Assembly: GCF_000004075.3 (NCBI RefSeq)
Contig: NC_026656.2
Location: 17,556,607 to 17,620,606 of the forward strand
Origin: Cucumis sativus
Lineage: Eukaryota; Streptophyta; Magnoliopsida; Cucurbitales; Cucurbitaceae
DNA: 64,000 bases
Reading direction: 5' to 3'
The notes under the pieces are model-generated. The model searched no databases and had not been told where the DNA came from. It saw only the letters and a program-made list of their open reading frames with translations. Positions 48,000 to 59,278 of the stretch are shown piece after piece; positions within the stretch are counted from its first letter, which is position 1, and every line of letters begins with the position of its first letter. A program made the translations under genes and the position numbers.

Positions 48000-50190
48000 T
48001 AATTAATTAATTTACTTAATCTCCTGTTTCTTTGGCCTAATTATTAAAATCCTAGTTGCAATCTGAAAAGGTGTAGTATAAATTAATTATACACATCACA
48101 CTTTGAATGTAACCTTTTCTTGTTCCCTTCATTTCTCTTTAATATTTAAGGCCAAGTTGAGTGGATATCTTATTAATTTATCAAAATTAAACTCTAATAT
48201 ATATTGGTGAATTTGACTGCTACTTTGGTTTCTACTTTGATATAAAATTAGCATATGACATAAAAATAATTAACTAAGTTGTTTTTTATTCACTGTCGTC
48301 TAGTGAGTGAAGGAAGATAGTTAAAGTAACACATAATGTAAGTTATTATATGTTACAAAATTAAAGCATTATCATTTAAAATAATGGGAATTAAATTATA
48401 AATTTAATAAATCTTTCCAAACCATATATTATACTTTTAATTGAATTTTACATTTAATTGGATTTTAAACTTTCAATTTGACTAACCCATTTAAATTTTT
48501 AGGACTAAATTTGTAAATCTAATATGAAATTAATATGATTCAAGCCTATTAATTTAAAACATTGTTGAGTTTCTATGTATGAAATTATGGTGAATCTTCT
48601 CGAAGATAGTGACTAAATAAAATTAATTATCACATTTGCTATAGTGACGACTAAATAAATAAAGTAACAATATCTTAATTAAGGAATAACGACAAAATTA
48701 AACTTATTACAAATAATTAATATTTAAAACGAAGCAATATAGAGAGAGAAGAATCAATTATGGAAATAATAATTAATGGAAGTTTAAGATAATGTTTTAA
48801 ATTAACAAAAAAGTATATGGACCAATTTGGTTCTCCAAAGTTCAAAACCCTCTATTAATTAAATTATAGACAATTAATTAAGAAAATTCAACTTGAATCT
48901 ATATAAAAGCTTAATTAATTTAGAGATAATGACCAAAAGCTTAGGGGTTGTGTGGAGATCATTTGCTTTAAAAAACCCTACTTAATTTTTTTTAATACAA
49001 AATAATTATGAGTGATGGGACCAACTCAACATCCAAACCAAAATTTCTAAGGTAATTAATTTACATTGTGGATATTAATTAATCATGCCATTTTTTATTT
49101 CCAAAATTAGACTTTATTATAAGAAAAGTTAAGTCTAACTTAATTAATTGATTACAAATTATGAAATTGACTATTACACGATAGGTTGAAGTGATCATAA
49201 CATAATACTAATGCATATCAAATTAATCTAATTAGTGCATCTATGATTCTTAATTATAAGAAAACAATAGTGTTTATAATTAATAATGGAAATAAAATTA
49301 GACTAATTCATTGAATATGGTCTAAATAATCAGGTAATTAATTAAGGCAATGAATATAATCAAGGGATGTTCTCTCTATCTCCAATAATCATGCATGATA
49401 TAGGAAATTAAAGTTGATTAATTAAGATGGTTGAATATTCCCTAATGTTGACATTCTTCTTTCTTTTTTATTAATTTTGCTGTATTGATTAATAGTTATT
49501 TTTTAGTCCTGACATTAAGCTTAATTAATTTTACGTATAGTTTAAGGATGATTAAATTACATGTGTGATGTCACTTGAAAATGTGTTGATTATTTAAATT
49601 ATAAGCAACCATATTATTGCATATGAAATGAAATTAAACACTAATTAATTTGCTCTTGCTCTCATGATTAATATAATTAAATTAGCCTCTTTAGGTTACG
49701 TGATGCATCTGCCCTCTAACTTATCTTCAATTGGTTTATTAGAGTGATATATATGTAAGAAAAGGAAATTAAATTAAATTAAGAAGATAATTTTTCTTAA
49801 TTACAAGCTATCAAATTGTTAGCTTAATTAATTATGAAGATTAATAAGGCATACTTTATTTAAAAGAAAACTATGATATACTATAAATAAAAGTGTATAT
49901 GTCATCATGTAAAATGATATTCTGAAGTTTGAAGAACACACAGACTATTAAATTAGTATTATATTGTGAAGACATGTAGAGAATTTGGTTACAAAGTTTT
50001 GTATTAGTCATACAAATTTTAATTAATATAGGTCTAATTCAATCCTTATTATTAATTAAGATTTAAGTCAATAATCCAACAAAAAAGATTACATGATATT
50101 TTCTTTCTCTTGTTAATTAATATTATTCACACCTAAGCAATAATAACATATATTCACATTATTTATATTTGAAAAATATTAATTAATTAT
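48000..50190. repeat. Dense field of AATTAATT / TTAATTAA octamers
   Basis: By eye about 19 separate loci in about 2.2 kb carry AATTAATT or TTAATTAA, for example near 48001, 48072, 48675, 48853, 48871, 48910, 49074, 49139, 49335, 49416, 49529, 49822, 50051 and 50179. They are spaced irregularly, so this is not a tandem array. TAATTA is a homeodomain core, so clustered binding sites are one reading; biased base composition is the other. Confidence 0.6.
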
Positions 50191-52179
50191 ACCAATTTAA
50201 ATCTTATGTTATAGAGTGAATCAATTTAACCTATTTAATTTCTAATTGAAAGGTCTAAATTGGATTAATATTTTTAAATTTCAGTGTTCAAATCAATATT
50301 CTTACTAACTGTGAGGGGTAAATAAATAATGTACTTATTCAAAATTAAGAGATATTTAATTATGTTCGTTTTACAATTTATCAAACGTTGATCAGAACAA
50401 ACTTCATATATAATCTAAATTAGAGTGATATATTTCAACCGACACGAATCTCTCACCTAACTCCAATAATAAAAAATATAACTTGTGAAGTCATTAAATT
50501 ACATAATTAAGAAAAACCAATAGTTAAGAGGAGAATATTCAAGAATCTAAAGACAACTATACTATACCATAAGACTAAGCAATTTTGGAATCATGTCTAC
50601 ATCTTTTATCTAACCAAATAAAACAAACAAATAAAGTAAAAGCCATTGACAAACAAAATTCCTCTAATAAGCAAACTTTGGTTATGATTGAAAATTAAAC
50701 TAAGCCAAACTTTGCACCCTAAGTCAAAAAGGGACCCTCCTAATTATCTTAATCACGACTATTTATTTACATCAATGAGTTTAATTATGATTTAATGTGT
50801 TTTTTATTAAAATTTTATCTCAATTAATTTAAAATTATTTTTAAATATAGTAAAATAAATTAAAATATTTATAAAAATATCATATTTGATAGGACATAAT
50901 ATAACTATTTATTATTTCTATTGTCGTATAAATTCAAATGGAAATAAACTATGATTTTAATTATTTTTTCCATCAATACCTGTTTTTTTTAAGATGAACA
51001 ATAGAACATTAATCATTTAAATAATTCTTATGAAAGATTAAAATATTGGTTTGAAAAATAAGTCAATAATTATTTTAGCATTATTCCCAATAAGAAATGC
51101 TATTAATCTAATAACCATTTGAAATTCTAAGGTTGTGGTTGTGAAGTTTCCTTCTGTACTAATATATATGAAATGAATGCATATGTATATATTTAACTTT
51201 TATATTTTGAAGGAATCATAGGTTATATGTATATATTTATATTTGAATAAACATGTCATTAAAATACACAAATTAACATTTAGAGGTCCAATTATGATTT
51301 AATTTGATCATTCCTTTTGTAATTTTTTAACTTAATAGAAAAATGGACAAATGCCAAACTGAGTATATAGATTACTATTTAAGCACATGGTCTCTTTATT
51401 GTCTATTTGTATTTTGTCCAATTAATTGTTAGTTCTTACACATCTCCTAGCAATAATTTTGATGTCACATATATCATATTAAAGTATATTATAATAAAGT
51501 GTATCAAATTAAATTTAGTTTATAGTTTTTTTTTTTCTTTGTTATAGTTCAAATTTGATCCCTATAATTTTCAAAGTTTCAATTTAGCCCTTGTTAATGA
51601 TTGAAACTCTCTCCTTTACTTGATGTCATCTTCTAATATACATATAACCAACATATTAACATATCTTAGATGTATTTAAGATGCAGTAATGTCTTGTAAT
51701 ATAACAATAGAGATAATTAGTAAAATGCAACCCAACTGTGGTGATGAAAATGACCATTAGAAAACCAGTACACTAAATTGAAACTATAACTAAATTAATT
51801 AGATGTATGGAGTGATAAACATTCATAATTTCATACCTCCCCACAATCATATCAATGTAGTTATTATAACGTATATCAAAGTTGTTAAGTTCGTCGAAAC
51901 TGCTACTCTCTTTAATAGCAGCAGGTCAAGACTTCTTTCTGATATTTGAGATTTTGATCATCACAACACATTCTATTAGATTATATTTCTCTTTTTTGTC
52001 CACAAAATTGTAATTTAATTGCTCACATTTTGGAATGTAATGCACCATAAACTGACGTCCTTTTCGTATAGCTTAAAGATCATTCTCCACATGTTAATGT
52101 TGCTCTGTCAAAATGATATTCATCTCTTTGCTTTTCTTATATATTGAACGAAAATGGACATTCAAACTCTCACGTTTTG

Positions 52180-52260
52180 GGCCGGGATGTTAGGCCCCGG
52201 GCCGGTTTCGGGAGTTATAAATGGGCCGCCTTTAACTAGTTGGGCTTGGGCCGTAACATG
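52180..52260. promoter_or_regulatory. GC-rich island with repeated TGGGCC/TGGGCT (Site II-like) motifs
   Basis: In AT-rich surroundings this segment has tttgggccgg, the palindrome ggccccgggcc, aatgggccgcc, gttgggctt and tgggccgtaac. TGGGCY Site II elements mark TCP-bound promoters of ribosomal and mitochondrial genes. No gene is recognised on either side, so this may be an orphan promoter or a transposed fragment. Confidence 0.35.
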
Positions 52261-52752
52261 AAAAAGCAGTATTGGGCAAATCCTGTAATTCATACAGAAA
52301 GCAGGGGTGAATTTGCAAACTTGGTCAAAATTTATTGATATCAATAATTAATATTTACATATCATAGCTTAAATGATTTTACTTTATGGCATGTAAAGTC
52401 TATCCACTACCAAAAAGAAATTGCCTTTTTTAACTATATTTTCTATTGTTCTTTATGTTTAAATTTTATATTTTACTTTTTTTGTCAACTTGATCTTTTA
52501 AAATATTACATTATGTCAAATGTATTAGAAATTTGTTGATAATTTAAAAACAAATTGAAAGACCAATGACCAATTTTTAGGACACAAACAAACTAAATAT
52601 AGTTATTAATAGCACCAAATAAAGGTATTGAGATTTTATGATATGAAGTTTATTAATAAAAATTTACTCTCTAATACAATTTATTTATTTTGTGTCTAAT
52701 AGATTCTAGAAATTTAAAAAACACTCTCTTAAACTAAAAATCATAGCAAAAC

Positions 52753-52826
52753 GAAAAAAGAAATTGAGAATAATGTTTTTATTTGTTGAGTTCTTTCAAA
52801 GAAAAGAAAAAAGAAATTGAGAATAA
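52753..52826. repeat. Two-copy 21-bp direct repeat
   Basis: The motif gaaaaaagaaattgagaata(a) occurs at 52753 and again at 52806 (53-bp offset). It is a purine-rich local duplication. Confidence 0.85.
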
Positions 52827-53639
52827 GATTTAATATTTAGAATATTATAAAAGTTGGGACAAAACGAAGACAAGAGTCATTTAAAACATACCATAGTACT
52901 ATGCACTAAAAAATGCTAATTATTAGTGACAAAGAAGACCTTTCACATCTATGCTTTCACTTTATTGCTAAAGGGACCTTATAAAAGCTTCTTTAAAAAA
53001 AAATATTAAAGGGTATATTTTTACATTCGTACAACTTATCCTTTGAAGATATAATAAGACTAAAAATAATTTTATTTAGTAGGTTAAAATTTGTTATCGA
53101 AAGTTTAAGAGTATAGTTGTAACTTTTACTATACTTTGAAAATAGTTTTAATTTTTGTAGTTATTGAGTTTTTACAATATCATTCATGATGTCATAGCAA
53201 TATTTAAAATATAGAATTCAAAGTGTGACATACTATTTTTTAAATTCTAACTTGCTAGTGAACTTAGAATAGAACGGATAAAACAAATTAATGTACTAAT
53301 GGTTAGTTTTCAAACGTGTTTGGTTTGGTCGGTAACGTGTATGTTAGGAAGATTTGAAACATATACTATTTAGTAGATACTAGTATCACATGTCAATTGA
53401 GTTATAAGCTGAAGGTAGATACTAGGATGTTATTTTTTACCCTAAGAAATTTATTATATAGTTCAAAAGCAGGATCATATTTTGACTGAGGAATAATTTT
53501 GGAGATAATGAAAAGCCCAAGAAGAAACCCCATGTTGGTTGGTTTGAACTTTTGATTGGTCTCTGTGTCTTTTCAAAACTGAGCACACTGCTCTGAGTCA
53601 TGGAGAGGTCCGGACATTGGCGACCCACCATGGAACCTC

Positions 53640-56600
53640 TCTCTGAATCCCAATGTGAACCTCTCTTTTATCTTTCTCACCTTCTCCATTTTCTTTCAAT
53701 TTTCTCCCTTTAATAATGGGGGTCGAAAGAGATTGTGAAAAAAGGCACACAACCCCAAAACCCCTTGAAACCCCTCTTTTTGTTTGTCAAAATTGTTTGC
53801 TTCTTCAAATTGAAATTCCAGTTTCTGGGTTCTGAAATACACAAAAAGCAAAACCCAAGTTGAGAAGAAAAAGGTAGTAATCAGTATTCTCTTTTAGTAG
53901 TAGTACAGTATGTGAAACCAAAAAATGGGTCAGGAAAAAGAGCTAAGCTAAGAGACATTGAATTTGAAATATTTTGTCTTGCAGTGTGGATTGCCAGCAT
54001 TTCTCTGTTTGGGTTTGCAGGCAAACCAAGCAAGGAACAGACCCCACAACCTCAGTTTTTCACACTCAACCATGTGGTAATGGTAAGAAAAAACATATAT
54101 TTACTATCAATTTTAGTTTCCTGAGTTTTTTTCTTTTCTTATTTTTGTCATTGTGCTGTCAAAGAATTTGTTCTTGGAAAATCAATCTCGAGGTTTGAGT
54201 TTCTTTATTATCCAACGTGGAAGCTGAATGATAATTACACTTGATTTTAATAAATGTACTGTCTTTTCTGTGAAAAATATTTTTTCTCTTTAAACTTTCA
54301 AGAACCGTACACTCTTTGAAGCATATTTTGTCTATTAAACTCTTCATTAAGAAAGAACCTTCTCTTTCCGTTCTTACTTGAGTAATTATTAAAGCCCACT
54401 TTATGAGAGAAAGAGGTCTTGGTTGGAACTTCTTGAACCTGAAACGTTAGTTGACCTTGACAGGACAGAAATTGGATTAGTACTTTCAGAGAGACAATTG
54501 AGATGGTTAGAAATTAAACCCCTTTAATGGTTTCACTTACCAAGCCTGCAGTGCAGAGAAAAAGGCAAAAGCCAGAAGCATTCTCTCTAGTAACAGCTAC
54601 ATGGAAGTGTTGCACCAACATTGAGGTTGTAGGTCCACATTATTTCCTCTAGTTATTTCTGGTCATTATCCAGATCCCATTATCGCTACTTGGTCAGAGC
54701 TCTAAAGAAAAATCAGAGAAAAGATTTAGAAAATGGAGGGAAAAGTTTGGGTTGTATCACATCAGATCCAACGGCAGAGCTCTAGATTTAAGATAGAATG
54801 GTAATGGAAAATGGAATCCTGATCCGAGAAATGAAGGCTATCTATTTGCATTGTTTCATCATTCTGGTGTTACTCAATGAATAACCATAATGGTCCGAAT
54901 ACGAATATTAAGGAAGGTTAGTCTAATAATTGAAGAAATGCATACACCCAAAACTAGCTGATGGGTGCTGTTTTCATTGCGAGACATTAAATTTGTCAAA
55001 GATATCCCACAAGATCTTCTCGTCAGTTTTGGTTTGCTTGCATCATCATTTTCAGGCTCTTTTCTCTCGCCTTTCTCTGAGACTATATCTGTTCAAAAGT
55101 ACACTGCTGAAACAGTAGTCTCTCTTTTTTCACATTTGATTGCCTTAAGTTCTTAGTTGTTTGATTCTGAAGAGAAAGTGTGATACTTTGTTACTGTATT
55201 ACTCTTGCTTCTCATCACTTTGGCTTTCTTGTTCAGAATAGCTTAAAAAGAAAGGGACTGTCTGAAAAATGGTGCTGAGAAGACCTGGCAGGAACAGGAA
55301 TTTCAACAGAGAGAATCCAGATATTTTGATTATGATGATTGCAGTGGATCAGATAATAAGAGGTTGTGAGCAGGACAAAGGAGATGGCACAGAGAGGAAG
55401 GGGATGGGCCCTTTAAAGCCTGCAACAAAGAGTGAGTGGTTTCTGCATCCCAAGAGCTATGGTCTCTCCTCTTTCTTGCTCTCCACCCCCTGGTTTTCTC
55501 TTGTGCGGCTGATACTTCCTTCTATCTTTATTTAGTGGGTCCATTTCCTCCATCTCCACCTTCATGCAGAGTCCTCTTTTTTGCCTCTTCACTCTCTCTC
55601 TCTTCCTTTTAATGGTTCTCTGAGATGGGTGTCATTCATTTTCCAGAGCTGTACGTATTTTAGCTTTAAAGTTTGAGAACAGAGATTGAGATTATACATC
55701 TCCCTGCCGTTCAATCCTCCAAACTTAAGCTTCTCGGGGTTTGAGCGCTTGAAGCTATTCCATTCTCCTTTTTTCATGCAAAATTTTGTATCACTTTTCT
55801 TTTACCATCGGCTTTATGTTGTTGTGATTTGGCAGAAGCCGGAAAAGTGGGAATACAGCACCAGTCATTATTACTTCTTTTCCCCTTGTTTTTTTCTATA
55901 AAAGCAAAGCTTCTCTTCCACTTTATCTGAACTTTCACAATGGCACCCTTTTCTGGAGAAACAAAAGAAACCAAGTTCTTTGAATCTTCTCCTTTTTCTT
56001 TTTTAAGTTGTCTTTGATCACCTGTGAGTGAAGAACCATAAAGCAGTGAACATTATAGCAATTTTTTTTCGTTTTATAACTTGCAGGTTTAAAGCTCTTC
56101 ACTAAGCCATCACATCCATTTAATTTGCTTAGAAATTCAGGACACGGTCATTTTTTTTTCAGGGGATTTGGTGTGGGGCTTTCGCTCTAAGTTTCTCATC
56201 CTATATAGGATGACAGAGATTCATCAAATGGAAGGTTGGTTTCTTTGTCATTTTATGCTAATGGCTCAATGTTTATGTTCTGGCTGGTGGTTTACAGAGT
56301 GAGTTTTGATGTGGACCTTTATTTCTTCTGTCTTGTATGATGTTATGTTTGTTCCCTCCTTTGTATCGTGTGTCAAAATAAATTGAACATCTTCAACGAA
56401 TGGCTTGTCAATATTAATTTTTTGCTGGTCCCTAAACGTAACATGCTTTTCACTCTTGTGGCAATAGGTTCTGGATATGTTACAACTACTAATTTCCCTT
56501 TCCAACTCTGAATAATAATAATATAGCATAGCCTGTCTCTAGAGGAATGTGAATTTGGATGTCTGGATTGAGCTGCAAGTTCATTTCTTTTTCCATTCAA

Positions 56601-56987
56601 CTGAGAAGTTCATTTTTTGTTTGATAATGCTATATTGACTTATAAATGCTATTGAAATCGCAGCTAAAAAGTGAATGTGGTTTGAATCGAGTATGTTAAT
56701 CTCAGCTGTTGCTTTGGATAAAGAATGGTAGTTTTCCGTCTAGACTGCGTATGGGTGGGCGAATGATTTGATGAATGCTCTGGTGGATATGGTAAACCCA
56801 AATTCTGTTGTTGTATGTGAAATTCTGCCTCTTGGCTTTTAGAACTCAGTTGATACGTCCAATTAATGAACTAAGCAATATTACAGCTGGATTTCCTATC
56901 TTTTTAAGTCTGCGGGAGTCTGGATGCTCTGCTCTTACTAGTGCTGATAATCATATAGTTGAACAATTGACATTTTGAGGTTTTCCA
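53640..56987 (+). promoter_or_regulatory. Promoter and probable long, intron-containing 5' leader of the ATH1-like gene
   Basis: Composition shifts from desert-like to CT-rich, leader-like sequence at about 53640-53760. Candidate splice sites include AAG|GTAGTA near 53871, a pyrimidine-rich acceptor ending at about 56161 (tttttttttcag), and a donor AAG|GTTGGT at 56234/56235. Several upstream ATGs exist, including one at 56210 in the putative leader exon 56162-56234. An 88-codon frame at 55269-55535 matches nothing I know. The transcription start and leader splicing cannot be fixed by reading alone. Confidence 0.4.
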
Positions 56988-58695
56988 ATGTCTACTGCCC
57001 TGCAACGAATCGATATGGGAGATGCTTGTCTGGGTCCCTCTGGTAATGCTGAGTTTCAAAATCAATTGGCAGTAGCCATTCCTATTTCTCTGTTTCAATC
57101 TACCTCTCTTGCTCCAGTGAATGATATTCGTGGAAATACAAAAGATTCAGCATTTCCAGACCCACAGTTCCAGCAATTAGAAACCTTTAGAACGTGCTTC
57201 TTACACAGTTACTCTAATGCTTCAAATTCTTCATTTGCAAGTTCTCTGATCTGTGAAGGTGATGAGTCTCTATGTAATGCAAATAATAAGTGGGAAAGCG
57301 ATAGGTTTCATTGTATTCAGCAACTTTCTGGGGAGAATCCGGAAACATCTGATTCCCAGACCGTCTTGTCCATGGAACACCTGCACCAGAATGGCTGGAT
57401 GTCATCTAACACTATGAACTCTAAGTTATGGAATGAGCTTTCTCTAAGCCTTGCTACAACCGAACCCGTCCTCAGTGGAGGAACTGATTTCCTGGACCAG
57501 TATTCTCAGTTGACTTTTTCTGGTGCTACTCAACCTTGCTTGAACAGCACAGAATTAGCCTCGAACTTAAATTCAGGCAGCTCTAGGGACCTCTCTCTAA
57601 GTTATGGATGTGGTAATTCTGTTCGCCTTTCTCGAGCAATAGCAGGATCTAGATATCTTTCGGTCATTCAAGATGTACTTTCTCAAATTGCAAGCTATCC
57701 ACTGGAAAACTCAGATCAAGTTGATCATTCAACTACTGCAACTGGGTTTGTGCCGTTGTCATCATCAAGTTCCCTGGATGATGCAACGATTGAATATGGT
57801 TCTGATGTTACTGGTAGATACAGTTCTCAAATGGAGCCGGAATGGCAAAATCTATCTGTTGATGCCAAGAAGTCCCATCTGTTGACTCTACTACAATTGG
57901 TTGGTTAATTTAATATAGCGTTTCTCTGATTTTTATCTTTTTACCCTTCTTATACTGAAAAACTTGATAGTGTTTCAGATTGATGAGAGGTACACTCAAT
58001 GCTTGGATGAGATTCATACCGTTACTTCTGCGTTTCATGCTGCTACTGATTTGGACCCTCGCTTGCATACTCGATATACACTCCAGACGATCACTTCGGT
58101 GTATAAAAACTTGAGGGAGAAGATTACCAGTTGTATTTTTGCTATTGGGAAGCATTCTAACGCAACGTGCACCAAGGAGAAGGAAAAATTCTTTGAGGCA
58201 ACATTCTTACAGAAGCAGTGGGCTCTCCAGCAGTTGAAAAGGAAAGATAATCAATTATGGAGGCCACAGAGAGGCTTGCCTGAAAAATCTGTCTCCGTTC
58301 TTAGGGCATGGATGTTTCAAAATTTTCTCCATCCGTAAGATTTTGTGACAAATCTGGTTTACTTTTTGAAGATACGTATAGTAAGTTGAAGGAATGTTTG
58401 TTCTTTGGTGATTTTTCAGGTACCCCAAGGACACAGAGAAGCATTTACTTGCAGTAAAAAGTGGATTAACTAGAAATCAGGTTCTTGCTGCTTCAAGATT
58501 TCCTTCAACTTTCATGAGTTCTCCTCACTTTTACTGAGTTCTGCTATTCTGGACTTTGGACAGGTGTCTAATTGGTTCATCAATGCTCGTGTCCGATTGT
58601 GGAAACCGATGATCGAGGAAATGTATGCTGAAATGAGCAGAAGAAAATCCAATCAAAATGAGGAGGGAATCGAAAGAATTCATTGTCCCAGATAA
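56988..58695 (+). CDS. ATH1: BELL-type TALE homeodomain protein, ATH1-like
   Basis: Nuclear transcription factor that pairs with KNOX proteins. ATH1 relatives act in meristem maintenance, organ boundaries and flowering. Exons: 56988-57899, 57979-58334, 58420-58480, 58564-58695; 486 aa. Seen: the SKY region [19 protein letters not shown] (about residue 220); a BELL domain across the exon 1/2 junction ([17 protein letters not shown].. [20 protein letters not shown]..); and a TALE homeodomain from about residue 398 ([20 protein letters not shown]) with the PYP loop, split by intron 2 at that Pro. The recognition helix is [16 protein letters not shown]. The C-terminus is short. The homeodomain and flanking IEEMYAEM resemble ATH1 more than other BLH proteins as I recall them. 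The N-terminal start at 56988 is the first Met of the open frame. It converges on the NDL gene. Confidence 0.92.
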
Positions 58696-59278
58696 GCATT
58701 AGCAGTGAGAAGATGTGGCTCGAACTGTGAAAATGATAGACAGTATTGAGCACTGTATGGAACTTGAATTGATTAGAAAAGTGTACTAGACTGAATTAAA
58801 TTCAACTATATATTCTTTTTGACAATTTAACCTGAGAAATTTCTTTAGCTTCGCATTCCTGGCTACATCATAATAGACAATAAAATGCAATTAGTCAGCA
58901 GAGAAACATCACCACAAACTTCATTCTGAAAAGAAGGAAAAAGAAAACACGATCAATAAGCGAAGTTCAATCTAAAAACATTATTTATTAATTGAAAATA
59001 AATAATTCTGAGATTTACAGAGAATGGTGCCCTCCTCCTCAACTAACTCTTTTGATTACAAATGAAAGAATGACAATTTCTGATTTCTGCCTAGAAGTTT
59101 TCACTATCAAATATTCTGTTTCCTTCTTTATCTACACCCCACACCCACACCTCTCATTCACGAACTGATGGATTGCCAAAGAAAAAACAAAAAAAACTGT
59201 CCCAACTCCTCACAGTACATATAAATACAAAAAGTGATTAATATTTTTTGTTGCGCCTCCTTTCATCGTCTTGTTGTT
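58696..59278. other. Convergent 3' intergenic region
   Basis: Lies between the stop codons of the ATH1-like gene (plus) and NDL gene (minus), 583 bp. It should contain both 3' UTRs. No other feature is visible. Confidence 0.5.

Larger units (their letters stand above)
45690..53600. other. Gene desert, extremely AT-rich
   Basis: About 8 kb without a supportable coding exon on either strand. It contains the MYB promoter, a dense AATTAATT/TTAATTAA octamer field (about 48.0-50.2 kb), a GC-rich Site II island near 52180-52260 and a small two-copy repeat at 52753-52826. A few short frames (45907-46173, 47081-47338) look random. Confidence 0.5.

Noticed and set aside
55269..55535. 88-codon plus-strand ORF
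   Set aside because: Not recognised and probably within the ATH1-like leader or intron. Mentioned there but not called a gene.
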